A DNA stretch of 52,169 nucleotides from Alistipes sp. GTDB taxonomy: Bacteria > Bacteroidota > Bacteroidia > Bacteroidales > Rikenellaceae. The stretch is from the NCBI GenBank assembly GCA_017483225.1, contig JAFULF010000016.1, positions 1-52,169 of the forward strand, read 5' to 3'. Every line of letters begins with the position of its first letter. Position 1 is the first letter of the stretch. Below the pieces are notes generated by a model, which was not told where the DNA came from, ran no database searches, and was given only the letters and a program-made list of their open reading frames with translations. Shown here one piece after another: positions 8,672 to 17,730 of the stretch. Position numbers and translations under genes: made by a program.

Positions 8672-9586
8672 CTACTTGCTTGTTACGCTTTCGATGCCTC
8701 GGCTGATGCCTCGGCGCATACGCACCACGTAGCGTGCTTTGAGGGGTTGGAGGGTGAGCGTATATAGCAGTGCCAATACCCACGTAACCAGCCACTTGAT
8801 GCGCTCGCCACGGATGAGTGTGCTGACGGCATCCTTGCCCTGCAACTCCGTGCGCAGTCGCTTGCTGCGCCCTACGTTGAAGCTCAGGCGGTCGAAGTAT
8901 TCGTCGGTGAGCTTGCTGTCTGGGATATGGTGGTAGATGGCCGCATTGGGGACAAAGTAGAGCCTGTAACCCTTGCTGCGCAGACGTGCGAAGAGGTCAT
9001 TCTCCTCGCCACCGCAGAGGCTCTCGCCATTGCGCCCAAGCAGTGGGTTGAAGGTGCCGACCTCGTCGAACACCTCTCGGCGGAAGGCCATATTTCCTCC
9101 GGCAGGAACTCGTGAGGCGGGGAACTCGCACACCACAACATCCAAATCGACGGGGTTGGCAATCATACGTTCCGTGTAGTGGGACATCCAGCGAGGGGGT
9201 GCGCTCTCGTACCGAGCCTTCACGGCACCACCTGCCGCCACAGCCATAGGGAAGGCATCGAAGAAGTCGATGTACGACTCTGCGAAGCTCTCTTCGAGTG
9301 TCTGGTCATCATCCACGAAGGCGATGTAGTCGCCCTGCGCCTCGGCAATGCCTCGGTTGCGGGCATTCGACAGCCCCTGCTTCGGCTCCACAACCATTCG
9401 CAGGTTATGGTGTGGGTACGCTGCCACAAAGTCGGCAAACGCCTCGCAGGTGTTGTCCGAGGAGTTGTTATTGACCACGACACACTCCCACACCGCCGAC
9501 TCGGCACTCTGCCTCACGACCGACTCCAACAGGCGTATCAGCCACGAGGCTCGGTTGTAGGTTGTTATGATGAGCGACAATTTCAT
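8672..9586 (-). CDS. Glycosyltransferase family 2
   Basis: 304 residues starting MKLSLIITTYNRASWL, the standard GT-A beginning. Further motifs are NNNSSDNT (about 38-45), the metal-binding DDD of AFVDDDQTLEE (near residue 93) and the acceptor region GGEENDLFARLRSKGY. A hydrophobic patch near the C-terminus (WLVTWVLALLYTLTL) suggests membrane association. It likely transfers a sugar to a surface glycan; donor and acceptor are unknown. The only TAnnTTTG box lies about 6 bp before the ATG, so the mRNA may be leaderless. It is divergent from the CE7 esterase. Confidence 0.9.
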   Translation of the reverse strand: MKLSLIITTYNRASWLIRLLESVVRQSAESAVWECVVVNNNSSDNTCEAFADFVAAYPHHNLRMVVEPKQGLSNARNRGIAEAQGDYIAFVDDDQTLEESFAESYIDFFDAFPMAVAAGGAVKARYESAPPRWMSHYTERMIANPVDLDVVVCEFPASRVPAGGNMAFRREVFDEVGTFNPLLGRNGESLCGGEENDLFARLRSKGYRLYFVPNAAIYHHIPDSKLTDEYFDRLSFNVGRSKRLRTELQGKDAVSTLIRGERIKWLVTWVLALLYTLTLQPLKARYVVRMRRGISRGIESVTSK

Positions 9587-9591
9587 AAGAA

Positions 9592-9628
9592 CAAAGGTAG
9601 TGTTTTTCGCCGAAAATTACTACCTTTG
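9592..9628. promoter_or_regulatory. Symmetric divergent promoter palindrome
   Basis: CAAAGGTAGTGTTTTTCG at 9592-9609 and the facing CGAAAATTACTACCTTTG ending at 9628 are complementary at 16 of 18 positions. The outer ends are the two -7 boxes: TACCTTTG on minus at 9592-9599 for the GT2 gene and TACCTTTG on plus at 9621-9628 for the esterase at 9660. Each box lies in the other promoter's -33 zone, so the two promoters should compete. Confidence 0.65.
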
Positions 9629-9659
9629 AGTAATTTTAATCCCCAAAAAGAACTTTTCT

Positions 9660-10952
9660 ATGAAGAGATTGACCCTTATTCTTGTCGCTACAATGCTGTG
9701 CATCACGGCTTTGGTGGCGCAGCCAAGACAGTCGTACATCAAGGTTACGGTTACGCCCGACCACGCCGACTGGCTCTATGAGTGTGGCGAGAAGCCACGT
9801 TTCGATGTCAGCGTGACAAATTGTAGCAACGCTCCGATTGAGGATGCCAAGATACGCTACGAGATTTCCGAGGACTTTCTCGCTCCGCTGAAAAAGGGGG
9901 AGATGACCCTCAAAGATGGTACAACCACCTTTACCGGTTATACGATGCGCAAGCCGGGCTTCCTGCGCTGCCGTGTGTGGGTGACGGTCGATGGCCGCAA
10001 ATATGAGGAGTGCGCCACGGCAGGTTTCGATGTCGAGAAGATTGAGCCTAAGACCGTGATGCCCGACGACTTCGTCGCCTTCTGGCAGAGGGCTCTCGAC
10101 GAGAATGCGAAGCTGCCGATGCTGCCACAGCTGACGCTTGTGCCGGAGAAGTGTACGCCGACCGTGAATGTCTATTCGGCGAGCTTCCAGAGCTACAAGA
10201 AGGGCTCACGCATCTATGGCACTATGTGCGTGCCGGTGCATCACGAGGGCAAGTGCCCCGCACTGCTGATTGTGCCGGGTGCCGGCTGTCGCTCCCGCAA
10301 GGGCTACTTCGAGGAGGCGGAGAAGGGCTTTGTGACCTTCGAGGTGGGCATCCATGGAATCCCTACCGTTATGGAGCCTGAGTCGATATACACGTCGCTC
10401 AAAGAGGGCTCGTTGCTCAACTACCAGTTCTCGGGCATAGACGACAAGGACAACTATATATATAAGCGTATCTTTCTCGGTTGTGCCCGTGCCGTGGACT
10501 TTCTGGCGGGGCTCGACTTCGTGGATGGCGACCATATCGGCGTTATGGGAGGCAGTCAGGGCGGTGCGCTCTCGATTACCACCGCATATCTCAATCCGAA
10601 GGTTAAGTGTGCCGGTGCCTTCTATCCTGCTATGTGCGACCTTACGGGCTACCTCTACGACCAAGGCAACGCTTGGCCTTACGTCTTCAAGAACAAGAAG
10701 CTGGCGACACCCGAGCGTTTGGAGACGGTGAAGTACTACGACGTGGTGAACTTCGCACGCCTGCTCACGGCACCTATATTCATCTCCTTCGGATATAACG
10801 ACTTGGTTGTCTGCCCGACCTCCATACAGGGTGCCTGCAACGTAATCTCTGCGCCGAAGCACCTGCTCGTCGTGCCTCAATCCCGCCACTACACCTATCC
10901 GGAGCAGATGAAGGCACGCTCGAAGTGGATGATGGAGAATGTCGTTAAATAG
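9660..10952 (+). CDS. Secreted acetyl-xylan esterase/cephalosporin-C deacetylase family (CE7-like)
   Basis: 430 residues with a signal peptide (MKRLTLILVATMLCITALVAQ). An N-terminal beta-sandwich region (about 22-130) is followed by an alpha/beta hydrolase. The nucleophile elbow is GGSQGG near residue 300. The conserved RGxxG of CE7 is not obvious; GAGCRSRKGYF fills the equivalent loop. The catalytic Asp is probably in FGYNDLVVCPTS and the His in SRHYTYP. It likely removes acetyl groups from hemicellulose-type sugars outside the cytoplasm. Another esterase gene starts 9 bp later, so they work as a pair. Confidence 0.85.
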   Translation: MKRLTLILVATMLCITALVAQPRQSYIKVTVTPDHADWLYECGEKPRFDVSVTNCSNAPIEDAKIRYEISEDFLAPLKKGEMTLKDGTTTFTGYTMRKPGFLRCRVWVTVDGRKYEECATAGFDVEKIEPKTVMPDDFVAFWQRALDENAKLPMLPQLTLVPEKCTPTVNVYSASFQSYKKGSRIYGTMCVPVHHEGKCPALLIVPGAGCRSRKGYFEEAEKGFVTFEVGIHGIPTVMEPESIYTSLKEGSLLNYQFSGIDDKDNYIYKRIFLGCARAVDFLAGLDFVDGDHIGVMGGSQGGALSITTAYLNPKVKCAGAFYPAMCDLTGYLYDQGNAWPYVFKNKKLATPERLETVKYYDVVNFARLLTAPIFISFGYNDLVVCPTSIQGACNVISAPKHLLVVPQSRHYTYPEQMKARSKWMMENVVK

Positions 10953-10961
10953 AGGGGGCCT

Positions 10962-11837
10962 ATGAAGCGTATATTGTTGCTGCTCGTGGCTCTCTGCGCC
11001 TCGTCGGGCGTGCTCTCGGCCGCCGACTACGTGCGTGGGTGGAGCGAGCATAAGATGAAGCACGGGGGCGTGGAGCGTGACTACACCCTCTACCTGCCCG
11101 AAAAGCTCTCGGAGGATGCCCCGCTGGTGGTTATGCTGCACGGATACGGCAGCCGTAGCAAGCCTACACGATATGGGCTGCACGAGGCGGCCGAGCGACA
11201 CGGCTTCGCTGTCTGCTACCCGCGTGGTGCGAAGGACCACCGAGATAAGGCGTGCTGGAATGTGGGCTACGCCTTCCACCTCGATAAGGAGCATAGGTAC
11301 AAGGTCGATGATGTGGCCTTCATCACACGTCTGGTGCGCCACCTGCAACGTGAGTATGGGCTCAATCGCCACAACACCTTCCTTACCGGTATGTCCAACG
11401 GTGGCGAGATGTGCTACCTTATGGCATACCTGCGACCGGAGCTCTTCGCTGCCGTGGCACCCGTCTCGGGACTTACTATGGAGTGGATGTACCGTGAGCT
11501 GAGGGCGAAGCGTCCGGTGCCCGTTTTTGAGATTCACGGCACGCTGGATAAGACCTCGGCGTGGAATGGCGACCTTGCCAACAAAGGGGGCTGGGGCGCA
11601 TATATAGGCGTTCCGCAGGCGGTAGGCTACTGGGCGGCGCAGTGCGGATGTACGCACGAGGAGTGCGAGGAGCTGCCACTGCTGCGCAATAAGGTTATCG
11701 CCCACCGATACGTGAACGGCACCGAGGGCCGTCAGGTGTGGCTCTACGAGGTCGTGGGCGGAAAACACTCGTGGGCAGAGAAGGATATGAATACGGCCGA
11801 GGAGCTGTGGAAATTTTTCAGCCTCTACTTGAAATAG
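10962..11837 (+). CDS. Secreted CE1/LpqC-type esterase (PHB depolymerase/feruloyl esterase family)
   Basis: 291 residues with a signal peptide (MKRILLLLVALCASSGVLSAA). The hydrolase core shows VVMLHGYGSR (oxyanion loop), CWNVGYAFHLDKEHRYKVDD and the serine elbow GMSNGG near residue 144 (LTGMSNGGEMCYLMA). FEIHGTLDKTSAW supplies the Asp and GGKHSW the His. The fold is that of polyhydroxybutyrate depolymerase and feruloyl esterase relatives. With the CE7-like neighbour, decorated plant polysaccharide is the more likely target than PHB. It is the second gene of a two-gene operon. Confidence 0.87.
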   Translation: MKRILLLLVALCASSGVLSAADYVRGWSEHKMKHGGVERDYTLYLPEKLSEDAPLVVMLHGYGSRSKPTRYGLHEAAERHGFAVCYPRGAKDHRDKACWNVGYAFHLDKEHRYKVDDVAFITRLVRHLQREYGLNRHNTFLTGMSNGGEMCYLMAYLRPELFAAVAPVSGLTMEWMYRELRAKRPVPVFEIHGTLDKTSAWNGDLANKGGWGAYIGVPQAVGYWAAQCGCTHEECEELPLLRNKVIAHRYVNGTEGRQVWLYEVVGGKHSWAEKDMNTAEELWKFFSLYLK

Positions 11838-11908
11838 TCTAATCGACTGATTGTTATCGGGTTGCGGAGTGTTCCTGTAACCCGGTTTCGATTTATTTGC
11901 AGAAAAGA

Positions 11909-11940
11909 TTTGCGAGAGTCATTTTTTTGCACTATCTTTG
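11909..11940 (+). promoter_or_regulatory. Promoter of initiator tRNA
   Basis: TTTG at 11909-11912 and TATCTTTG at 11933-11940 are separated by exactly 20 bp, a full consensus. Transcription should begin near 11947, leaving a 5' leader of about 40 nt before the tRNA. Confidence 0.85.
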
Positions 11941-11988
11941 CACCAGCAAAATAAGGGAACTTCGCCCGACAGGGCAGTTACGATACAT

Positions 11989-12065
<77 letters not shown>

Positions 12066-12066
12066 T

Positions 12067-12099
12067 AGAGGGCAAGTTTAGACTTGCTCTCTTTTTTTT
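12067..12099 (+). terminator. Terminator after tRNA-fMet
   Basis: AGAGGGCAAG, loop TTTAGA and CTTGCTCTCT (one G:T pair) are followed by a run of T. It lies inside the 285-bp segment flanked by the tRNA 3'-end repeat. Confidence 0.85.
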
Positions 12100-12133
12100 G
12101 TTGTCGGCGATGGCTTGCTACTGCGTAGCCAAC

Positions 12134-12187
12134 GGCTATGATGCAGAGTGTATTGTGAGCACGCTCCCCACACTCTGCATCATAGCC
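12134..12187. other. Long hairpin with conserved-type loop (fMet locus)
   Basis: A perfect 18-bp stem (GGCTATGATGCAGAGTGT at 12134-12151, complement at 12170-12187) has an 18-nt loop ATTGTGAGCACGCTCCCC. CAAC just before and GTTG just after can extend it past a 2-nt bulge. The loop resembles those of the hairpins at 27995-28054 and 37395-37450. It is too far from a T-run to be a simple terminator. Confidence 0.7.
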
Positions 12188-12350
12188 TTGTTGCTCTGCA
12201 ACATAGCCCTCACCTCGGCATAGCGTGTATGGCCCTGCTTACTTAATACAGAGGTTGCGTGGATAAAAGAGTGTTTATTGCTCGGCTTTCAGCCTGCGCT
12301 TGTTGTATCCCCGCTTCGGCTTCGCCGTTCGAGTCCCACTCCCGCTACTA

Positions 12351-12387
12351 AACAAGAACGGAACATTTTAGGTGTTCCGTTCTTGTT
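12351..12387 (+). terminator. Second terminator downstream of the tRNA-fMet 3'-end copy
   Basis: AACAAGAACGGAACA (12351-12365) pairs perfectly with 12373-12387 over 15 bp, loop TTTTAGG, followed by TTGTTTG. It begins three bases after the distal tRNA 3'-end copy. Confidence 0.8.
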
Positions 12388-12412
12388 TTGTTTGTGGGGT
12401 GGGGCGAGAAGC

Positions 12413-12608
12413 AGAGCGCAACGTAAAGGTTGTTAAGGGTTATTAAAGGTGATTAAGGGAAGCGCAGGCGGTTTATGGTGAGGCTGTACAAGTTCGCCAG
12501 CATATTGCGCACCATTAACAACCCTTAATATCCCTTAACTCCCTTAATAACCCTTAACCTCGTGCGCCACCCTTTGCGCTCTCCTTACCCTCCCTTATCG
12601 TTGCGCTT
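12413..12608. repeat. Dispersed 10-bp-phased palindromic element, A-type copy (inverted)
   Basis: The same element as 6795-6990 in the opposite orientation. GAGCGCAACGTAAAGG opens it. A purine arm with GTTAAGGGTT, ATTAAAGGTG and ATTAAGGG follows in 10-bp steps. The core around CTGTACAAG (12470-12492) matches 6911-6933 exactly in reverse complement. Then come CATTAACAACCCTTAATATCC and further CCCTTAA steps, ending near TTATCGTTGCGC. No ORF is supported in 12388-12661. Confidence 0.8.
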
Positions 12609-12661
12609 GCGGTTTGTTTCGGCGTGATATTTGGAACATAGGTCGATGAATCAAAATCATT

Positions 12662-13249
12662 ATGCCTATGAAACGAAAATTACTCATTATCTCCACACTG
12701 CTGCTCTTTGGTGCTATGTGCGCCGTGGGCTATACGCAGTCGGTCAAGGGTGCAGGTGCCGACAGCGGCACGGCAGAGAGCCGTCAGGCACAGCGTGAGC
12801 AGCGACACAAGATGCGTGAGGAGCGCCGTGCGCAACGTCTGGCCGAGTATGAACGCTACCTCGACTCGCTCGTGCTGTCGCACCAGTTCCAGTTTATTCC
12901 GCAGGATATACAGCAGCAGCCCGCAGGGCCTACACGCCAACTCAACAACCCCAACTTCCAGCTTGCGATATGGGGCAGTGAGGTGGATGTATGCCTGCCC
13001 TACATCAAGGGTGTTACGCCGCCGTACTACTACGTGGTGCTGAACTACACGCTCCCCTCGGTGTCGAACTACCTGACGGAGCAGACGCACGACGGCTGGG
13101 TGGTGTCGTTCGATACCTCGCTATACTCGGTGACGGACTACCACTTCTCGCTCAGCATCTACACCTCGTCGGGCAGTGCCACGCTGACGATATCCACCTC
13201 GTGGTATCCCGATGTGGAGTATGACGGAACAATCATAAGCATCAACTGA
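12662..13249 (+). CDS. Secreted DUF4251 protein
   Basis: 195 residues with a signal peptide (MKRKLLIISTLLLFGAMCAVG; the codon at 12668 is an equally good start). A charged coiled stretch (REQRHKMREERRAQRLAEYERYLDS as separate short helices) is followed by the DUF4251 beta-rich domain: SHQFQFIPQDI, DVCLPYIKGV, WVVSFDTSLY and STSWYPDVEYDGTI. The function is unknown; the domain is common in periplasmic proteins of Bacteroidales. Its stop overlaps the start of a second, shorter relative (TGATG), so the two are translationally coupled. Confidence 0.8.
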   Translation: MPMKRKLLIISTLLLFGAMCAVGYTQSVKGAGADSGTAESRQAQREQRHKMREERRAQRLAEYERYLDSLVLSHQFQFIPQDIQQQPAGPTRQLNNPNFQLAIWGSEVDVCLPYIKGVTPPYYYVVLNYTLPSVSNYLTEQTHDGWVVSFDTSLYSVTDYHFSLSIYTSSGSATLTISTSWYPDVEYDGTIISIN

Positions 13250-13794
13250 TGATGTGCCGTTTGCTCACCGTCGCCTTGTTGAGTGTTGTGGCGGTGGTCG
13301 CAACACCACACTGCGTCTCGGCTCGCAGAGGCTCTCGTGGCGGAGATGCCTACGTGTCACGTCACGAAGCCCGTGCCGAGGCCTCGATGCGCACCATCGA
13401 CTCGCTCGTGCTGTCGCAACGCTACCTCTTCCGTCCGATAGTGATGCAGAATCCCGAATTGGGCTCTACGAGAGATATTTACGAGTACGACTACTACGTA
13501 GATGTCGCCTCGGACTACCTCTATCTCTGTCTGCCCGTGGAGTTTGTCAGTATGAACATCTTCACGGAGCAGTTCGATACCTCCTTGTCGCACTACTCGC
13601 TGCGTGAGGAGGGGGAGTTTCGCCACGTACTCTTCACGCTCGACCACGGCACCGAGGAGTGGGCGGTGGAGATGGTTGTCGATGTGACAAATGCTCGTAC
13701 ACAGCTCGCTATCTCCACGCCGCAGGGGGTGATGCGCTACCTCGGAACGCTCTCTGCGCCGGAAAAGTCGGCAGGAAGAGCAGATTCTCAATAG
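13249..13794 (+). CDS. Secreted DUF4251-like protein, diverged tandem copy
   Basis: 181 residues with a signal peptide ([25 protein letters not shown]). After an Arg-rich start the sequence [19 protein letters not shown] parallels the upstream protein's SLVLSHQFQFIPQDI, and LYLCLPVEF parallels VDVCLPYI. It therefore looks like an old tandem duplicate that has diverged. The function is unknown. Start codon ATG at 13249 overlaps the preceding stop. Confidence 0.75.
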   Translation: MMCRLLTVALLSVVAVVATPHCVSARRGSRGGDAYVSRHEARAEASMRTIDSLVLSQRYLFRPIVMQNPELGSTRDIYEYDYYVDVASDYLYLCLPVEFVSMNIFTEQFDTSLSHYSLREEGEFRHVLFTLDHGTEEWAVEMVVDVTNARTQLAISTPQGVMRYLGTLSAPEKSAGRADSQ

Positions 13795-13801
13795 TTTTTA
13801 C

Positions 13802-13809
13802 TATCTTTG
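13802..13809 (+). promoter_or_regulatory. -7 box (TATCTTTG) for ispF
   Basis: TATCTTTG lies 22 bp before the ispF ATG, just after the stop of the DUF4251-like gene. No good TTTG is seen at the -33 distance. Confidence 0.55.
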
Positions 13810-13831
13810 TCCCTATATAAAGGATAAAGGT

Positions 13832-14314
13832 ATGAATTTCAGAATTGGTCACGGTTATGATGTCCACGCACTGGGTGAGGGGCTGCGCCTCGTACTCGGT
13901 GGCGTGGATATTCCGCATACGAAGGGGTGCATTGCCCACTCTGACGGCGATGTGCTGCTGCACGCCATCTGCGACGCTCTGCTGGGGGCGTTGGCGCTGG
14001 GCGATATAGGCAAGCACTTCCCCGACACCTCGGCGGAGTTCAAGGGTATAGACTCCCGACGGCTCCTCGAAAGGGTTGTCGGGATGCTCCACGAGCGAGG
14101 CTACCGCATCGGGAACATAGACTCCACGATTGCGATGCAGCGTCCGAAGTTGCGCCCGCATATCGAGCAGATGCGTGCCAACATTGCGGAGTCGGCGGGT
14201 GTCGATGCGGAGTGCGTGTCGGTCAAGGCGACCACCACCGAGCACCTAGGCTTCGAGGGCGAAGAGAGGGGCGTATCGGCAACGGCCGTGGTGTTGATAT
14301 ACAGAGAATCATAA
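13832..14314 (+). CDS. ispF: 2-C-methyl-D-erythritol 2,4-cyclodiphosphate synthase
   Basis: 160 residues, the normal length. It forms the cyclic diphosphate intermediate of the MEP isoprenoid pathway in the cytoplasm. Zinc-binding and family motifs are present: [12 protein letters not shown] at the start, [22 protein letters not shown] (His and Asp ligands), [10 protein letters not shown], and the C-terminal [13 protein letters not shown]. pepD follows 12 bp later. Confidence 0.97.
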   Translation: MNFRIGHGYDVHALGEGLRLVLGGVDIPHTKGCIAHSDGDVLLHAICDALLGALALGDIGKHFPDTSAEFKGIDSRRLLERVVGMLHERGYRIGNIDSTIAMQRPKLRPHIEQMRANIAESAGVDAECVSVKATTTEHLGFEGEERGVSATAVVLIYRES

Positions 14315-14326
14315 AAACAGATAGAT

Positions 14327-15778
14327 ATGGCTACAATTAGAGATTTGCAACCACAGCTTGTGTGGGAACTTTTTGATGATATTACACGTGTGCCCCGCCC
14401 GTCGAAGCACGAGGAGCAGATGACGGCATTCTTGGAGGCGTTTGCTGCCAAGCACGGCATCGAGTGCCACAAGGACCGGATAGGCAATGTGGTTATGCGC
14501 AAGCCCGCTACCAAGGGCTATGAGGGTCGCCCGACGGTGATTTTGCAGGCGCATACCGATATGGTCTGCGAGAAGAACTCCGACGTGAAGCACGACTTCT
14601 TCACCGACCCTATCCGCACCCGCATCGTGGATGGCTGGGTTATGGCCGAGGGTACGACGCTCGGTGCCGACTGCGGCATAGGCGTTGCTGCGGCATTGGC
14701 GGTGATGGTTGACCCTGCGGTTGAGCACGGCCCCGTGGAGGCACTCTTCACCGTGGATGAGGAGACGGGTCTTACCGGAGCATTCAACCTCGGCGAGGGG
14801 ATGATTTCGGGCAAGTACCTCATCAACCTCGACTCGGAGGATGATGGCGAGCTCTTTATCGGCTGTGCGGGTGGCGTGGATACCCTCGCTACGTTCAAGT
14901 ATAAGCGTGAGGCTGCACCTGCCGACTACCTCTTCTATCGTGTTGATGTGTCGGGACTTACGGGCGGTCACTCGGGCGACGATATAGATAAGGGACGTGC
15001 CAACTCCAACAAGCTGCTTGCCCGTCTGCTCGTGCAGGCGCAGGAGCTGTGCGGGGTGCGCCTCTCGACCTTCGACGGCGGCAACCTGCGCAACGCCATA
15101 CCACGAGAGGCCTATGCCGTGGTGGCTGTGCCGCCGCAGCACAACGAGGCGTTCGAGAACCTCGTATCAGCCTTCGCTGCGGATGTGAAGGAGGAGTTCC
15201 GCTTTACGGAGCCCTCTCTGCGCCTGACGCTTGCGCCGAGCGAGCCTGCCGCACTGGTGGATGACGCATCGCAGAGGGCGCTGCTTGCCGCTCTGGTGGG
15301 CCTTCCGAATGGCGTGCTGGCGATGTCGTTTGCCCTGCCAGGTTTGGTCGAGACCTCGACAAACCTCGCCTCGGTGAAGTTCTCGGGCGAGGATACTGTC
15401 GTGGTGACAACCTCGCAGCGCTCCTCGTTGGAGAGTGCAAAGCTATATGCCAAGGAGTCTGTGGCATCGGTGTTCAGGTTGGCAGGTGCCGAGGTGGAGC
15501 ACTCCGACGGCTACCCGGGCTGGACCCCAAATCCGCAGTCCAACCTCTTGGAGTGGTGCAAGAGCAGCTACTTGACCCTCTTTGGCGTGGAGCCGAAGGT
15601 GAGAGCCATACACGCAGGCTTGGAGTGCGGACTCTTCCTCGAAAAGTACCCGCACTTGGAGATGGTGTCGTTTGGCCCTACGCTGCGTGGCGTGCACTCG
15701 CCCGACGAGCGTATAGAGATAGCGACCGTGGATAAGTTCTGGCGACTGCTTCTCGATGTGTTGAGAAGGGTAGAGTAA
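14327..15778 (+). CDS. pepD: Xaa-His dipeptidase (aminoacyl-histidine dipeptidase, M20C)
   Basis: 483 residues, the usual length. It is a zinc-dependent cytosolic dipeptidase of the PepD/M20C family that hydrolyses dipeptides such as carnosine. Metal-site motifs are LQAHTDMVCEKN (His/Asp), TLGADCGIG, and VDEETGLTGAFNL with the catalytic glutamate. INLDSEDDGELFIGCAGG and GGHSGDDIDKGRANS are also typical. It lies in a run of co-oriented genes from ispF to dus. Confidence 0.95.
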   Translation: MATIRDLQPQLVWELFDDITRVPRPSKHEEQMTAFLEAFAAKHGIECHKDRIGNVVMRKPATKGYEGRPTVILQAHTDMVCEKNSDVKHDFFTDPIRTRIVDGWVMAEGTTLGADCGIGVAAALAVMVDPAVEHGPVEALFTVDEETGLTGAFNLGEGMISGKYLINLDSEDDGELFIGCAGGVDTLATFKYKREAAPADYLFYRVDVSGLTGGHSGDDIDKGRANSNKLLARLLVQAQELCGVRLSTFDGGNLRNAIPREAYAVVAVPPQHNEAFENLVSAFAADVKEEFRFTEPSLRLTLAPSEPAALVDDASQRALLAALVGLPNGVLAMSFALPGLVETSTNLASVKFSGEDTVVVTTSQRSSLESAKLYAKESVASVFRLAGAEVEHSDGYPGWTPNPQSNLLEWCKSSYLTLFGVEPKVRAIHAGLECGLFLEKYPHLEMVSFGPTLRGVHSPDERIEIATVDKFWRLLLDVLRRVE

Positions 15779-15799
15779 TAAGTTGGGATAGAGGCTGTT

Positions 15800-16696
15800 A
15801 TGCATATCTCGTCACACTCCATACGCACAGCGTCGATGCCCTTGGGTATGATTGTCGGAGCACTGCTCTGCCGACAGATTGTTGCGCTGGATACGTGGTG
15901 CGAGGGGATGCTTACCCCCGTGCTGATATTTACGCTGCTCTTCTTTACCTTCTGCCGTGTCGATGTGCGCAAGATGCGCCCGACGATGATGCATCTGTGG
16001 CTGCTCGTGGCGCAGGTGACGTGCAGCATAGCCATATACCTGCTGCTGCAACCCCTCGGGGAGACCATTGCTCAGGGAGGAATGATTTGCGCCCTGGCTC
16101 CCGTGGCAATGGCTGCGGTGGTCATCGGCGGAATGCTCGGGGCTAAGGTGGAGACGATGGCGACATACAGCCTTATATGCAACATCGCCACGGCCTTTGT
16201 CGCCCCCGTGATTCTCTCCTATGTGGGGAGCGGGGAGTGCTCCCTGTGGCAGATTCTGGCCAAGGTTGCGCCGCTGCTCGTAGCACCCTTTGTGGCTGGG
16301 CAGCTCTGCCGATATGCCGTGCCGAGGGTGGCGGGGTGGTTTGCCTCCCACTCACGCCTCTCGTTCTACGTCTGGCTGGCATCGCTGGCGGTGGTTATGG
16401 GGCGCACGACAGCCTTCATCATCGACCACGGCACCGAGCATAGCACGTTGGAGCTGGCTCTGGCTGCGGTGGCGGGTGTTATATGCATCGTGCAGTTCAC
16501 GCTCGGCCGCTACATAGGCCGCCGATATGGCGACGTGGTGGCGGGGGGTCAGTCGCTCGGTCAGAAGAATACGGTGCTGGCGGTGTGGATGGCGCAGTCG
16601 TTCCTCGACCCGCTCTCGTGTATCGCCCCGACGGCATACATCGTGTGGCAAAATATTGTTAATTCCTATCAACTTCACAAACAGAAAGATATATGA
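15800..16696 (+). CDS. BASS-type (bile acid:sodium symporter family) transporter
   Basis: 298 residues, almost wholly hydrophobic, with about nine to ten predicted membrane helices. The C-terminal signature GGQSLGQKNTVLAVWMAQSFLDPLSCIAP contains the polar crossover region typical of the bile acid:sodium symporter superfamily. The bacterial members move organic anions or other solutes with sodium. The actual substrate is unknown; bile acids are possible in a gut organism but are not shown. Its stop overlaps the start of dus by 4 bp (ATGA). Confidence 0.82.
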   Translation: MHISSHSIRTASMPLGMIVGALLCRQIVALDTWCEGMLTPVLIFTLLFFTFCRVDVRKMRPTMMHLWLLVAQVTCSIAIYLLLQPLGETIAQGGMICALAPVAMAAVVIGGMLGAKVETMATYSLICNIATAFVAPVILSYVGSGECSLWQILAKVAPLLVAPFVAGQLCRYAVPRVAGWFASHSRLSFYVWLASLAVVMGRTTAFIIDHGTEHSTLELALAAVAGVICIVQFTLGRYIGRRYGDVVAGGQSLGQKNTVLAVWMAQSFLDPLSCIAPTAYIVWQNIVNSYQLHKQKDI

Positions 16697-17715
16697 AGAT
16701 AGCCGACATCGAGCTGCGTGAGCGTGCACTGTTTCTGGCACCTATGGAGGATGTCACCGACCCCTCGTTCCGCTATATGTGTAAGCGCTTTGGTGCCGAT
16801 ATGGTCACTACCGAGTTTATCTCCTCGGATGGCCTCATACGTGATGCGTGGAAGTCCCGTGCGAAGCTCAATATCTCCGACTATGAACGCCCCGTGGGCA
16901 TACAGATATACGGCAACCAGATAGAGCCTATGGTCGAGGCAGCACGTATCGCCGAGACGGCAAACCCCGATGTTATAGATATCAACTTCGGCTGCCCGAT
17001 GAAGAAGATTGCCGGCCGAGGTGCAGGCTCGGGTATGATGCGTGATGTGCCGCTTATGGTGGAGATGACACGCCGCATTGTGCAGGCGGTCAAGAAGCCC
17101 GTGACGGTCAAGACACGCCTCGGCTGGGACGACGAGACGAAGAATATCGAGGAGATTGCCCTCCGCCTGCAAGATGTGGGCATCGCTGCGCTGACCATCC
17201 ACGGCCGCACCCGCTGCCAGCTCTATCGTGGCGAGGCGGACTGGACCCTCATCGGGAAGATTAAGAATAACCCCGCCGTGCATATCCCCATTATCGGTAA
17301 CGGCGACATCGACTCGGCCGAGAAGGCGAAGCAGATGTTTGACCGCTATGGCGTTGATGCTGTGATGATTGGCCGTGCGACATACGGCCGCCCGTGGATA
17401 TTTCGGGAGGTGCGCCACTATCTCGATACGGGGGAGCTGCTGCCGCAGCCGTCGGTCGTGGAGCGTGTGGCTATCGCCAAGGAGCACCTCGCCAAGTCGG
17501 TGGAGGTCAAGGGCGAGAGGGTAGGAGTCTTCGAGATGCGCCGCCATCTCTCCAACTACTTCAAGGGTCTGCCGAACTTCAAGGATACACGAATGAAGCT
17601 CGTGACGCTTACCGACGTTGCCGAGTTGCAGGATACCATCTCCTCCATCGCCGACCGCTGGGGCGACTTCGACGTGAGCGAGTGCGTGCCACCATCCCTC
17701 TCGCACGATATCTAA
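16693..17715 (+). CDS. dus: tRNA-dihydrouridine synthase
   Basis: 340 residues. It reduces specific uridines in the tRNA D-loop using FMN and NADPH. It shows the TIM-barrel family markers APMEDVTDPSFR (start), VGIQIYGNQ, DINFGCPMKKIAGRGAGSG with the catalytic cysteine, VKTRLGWDD, TIHGRTRCQLYRGEADW and GNGDI. DusB-type by overall pattern. It is translationally coupled to the transporter gene. Confidence 0.95.
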   Translation: MKIADIELRERALFLAPMEDVTDPSFRYMCKRFGADMVTTEFISSDGLIRDAWKSRAKLNISDYERPVGIQIYGNQIEPMVEAARIAETANPDVIDINFGCPMKKIAGRGAGSGMMRDVPLMVEMTRRIVQAVKKPVTVKTRLGWDDETKNIEEIALRLQDVGIAALTIHGRTRCQLYRGEADWTLIGKIKNNPAVHIPIIGNGDIDSAEKAKQMFDRYGVDAVMIGRATYGRPWIFREVRHYLDTGELLPQPSVVERVAIAKEHLAKSVEVKGERVGVFEMRRHLSNYFKGLPNFKDTRMKLVTLTDVAELQDTISSIADRWGDFDVSECVPPSLSHDI

Positions 17716-17730
17716 ACAAGGTGCAGGAGG

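Noticed and set aside
10206-11768. Long minus-strand open frame (520 codons) opposite the two esterase genes
   Set aside because: It is antisense to two well-supported esterases, has no family resemblance and reflects GC-rich codon bias of the genuine strand.
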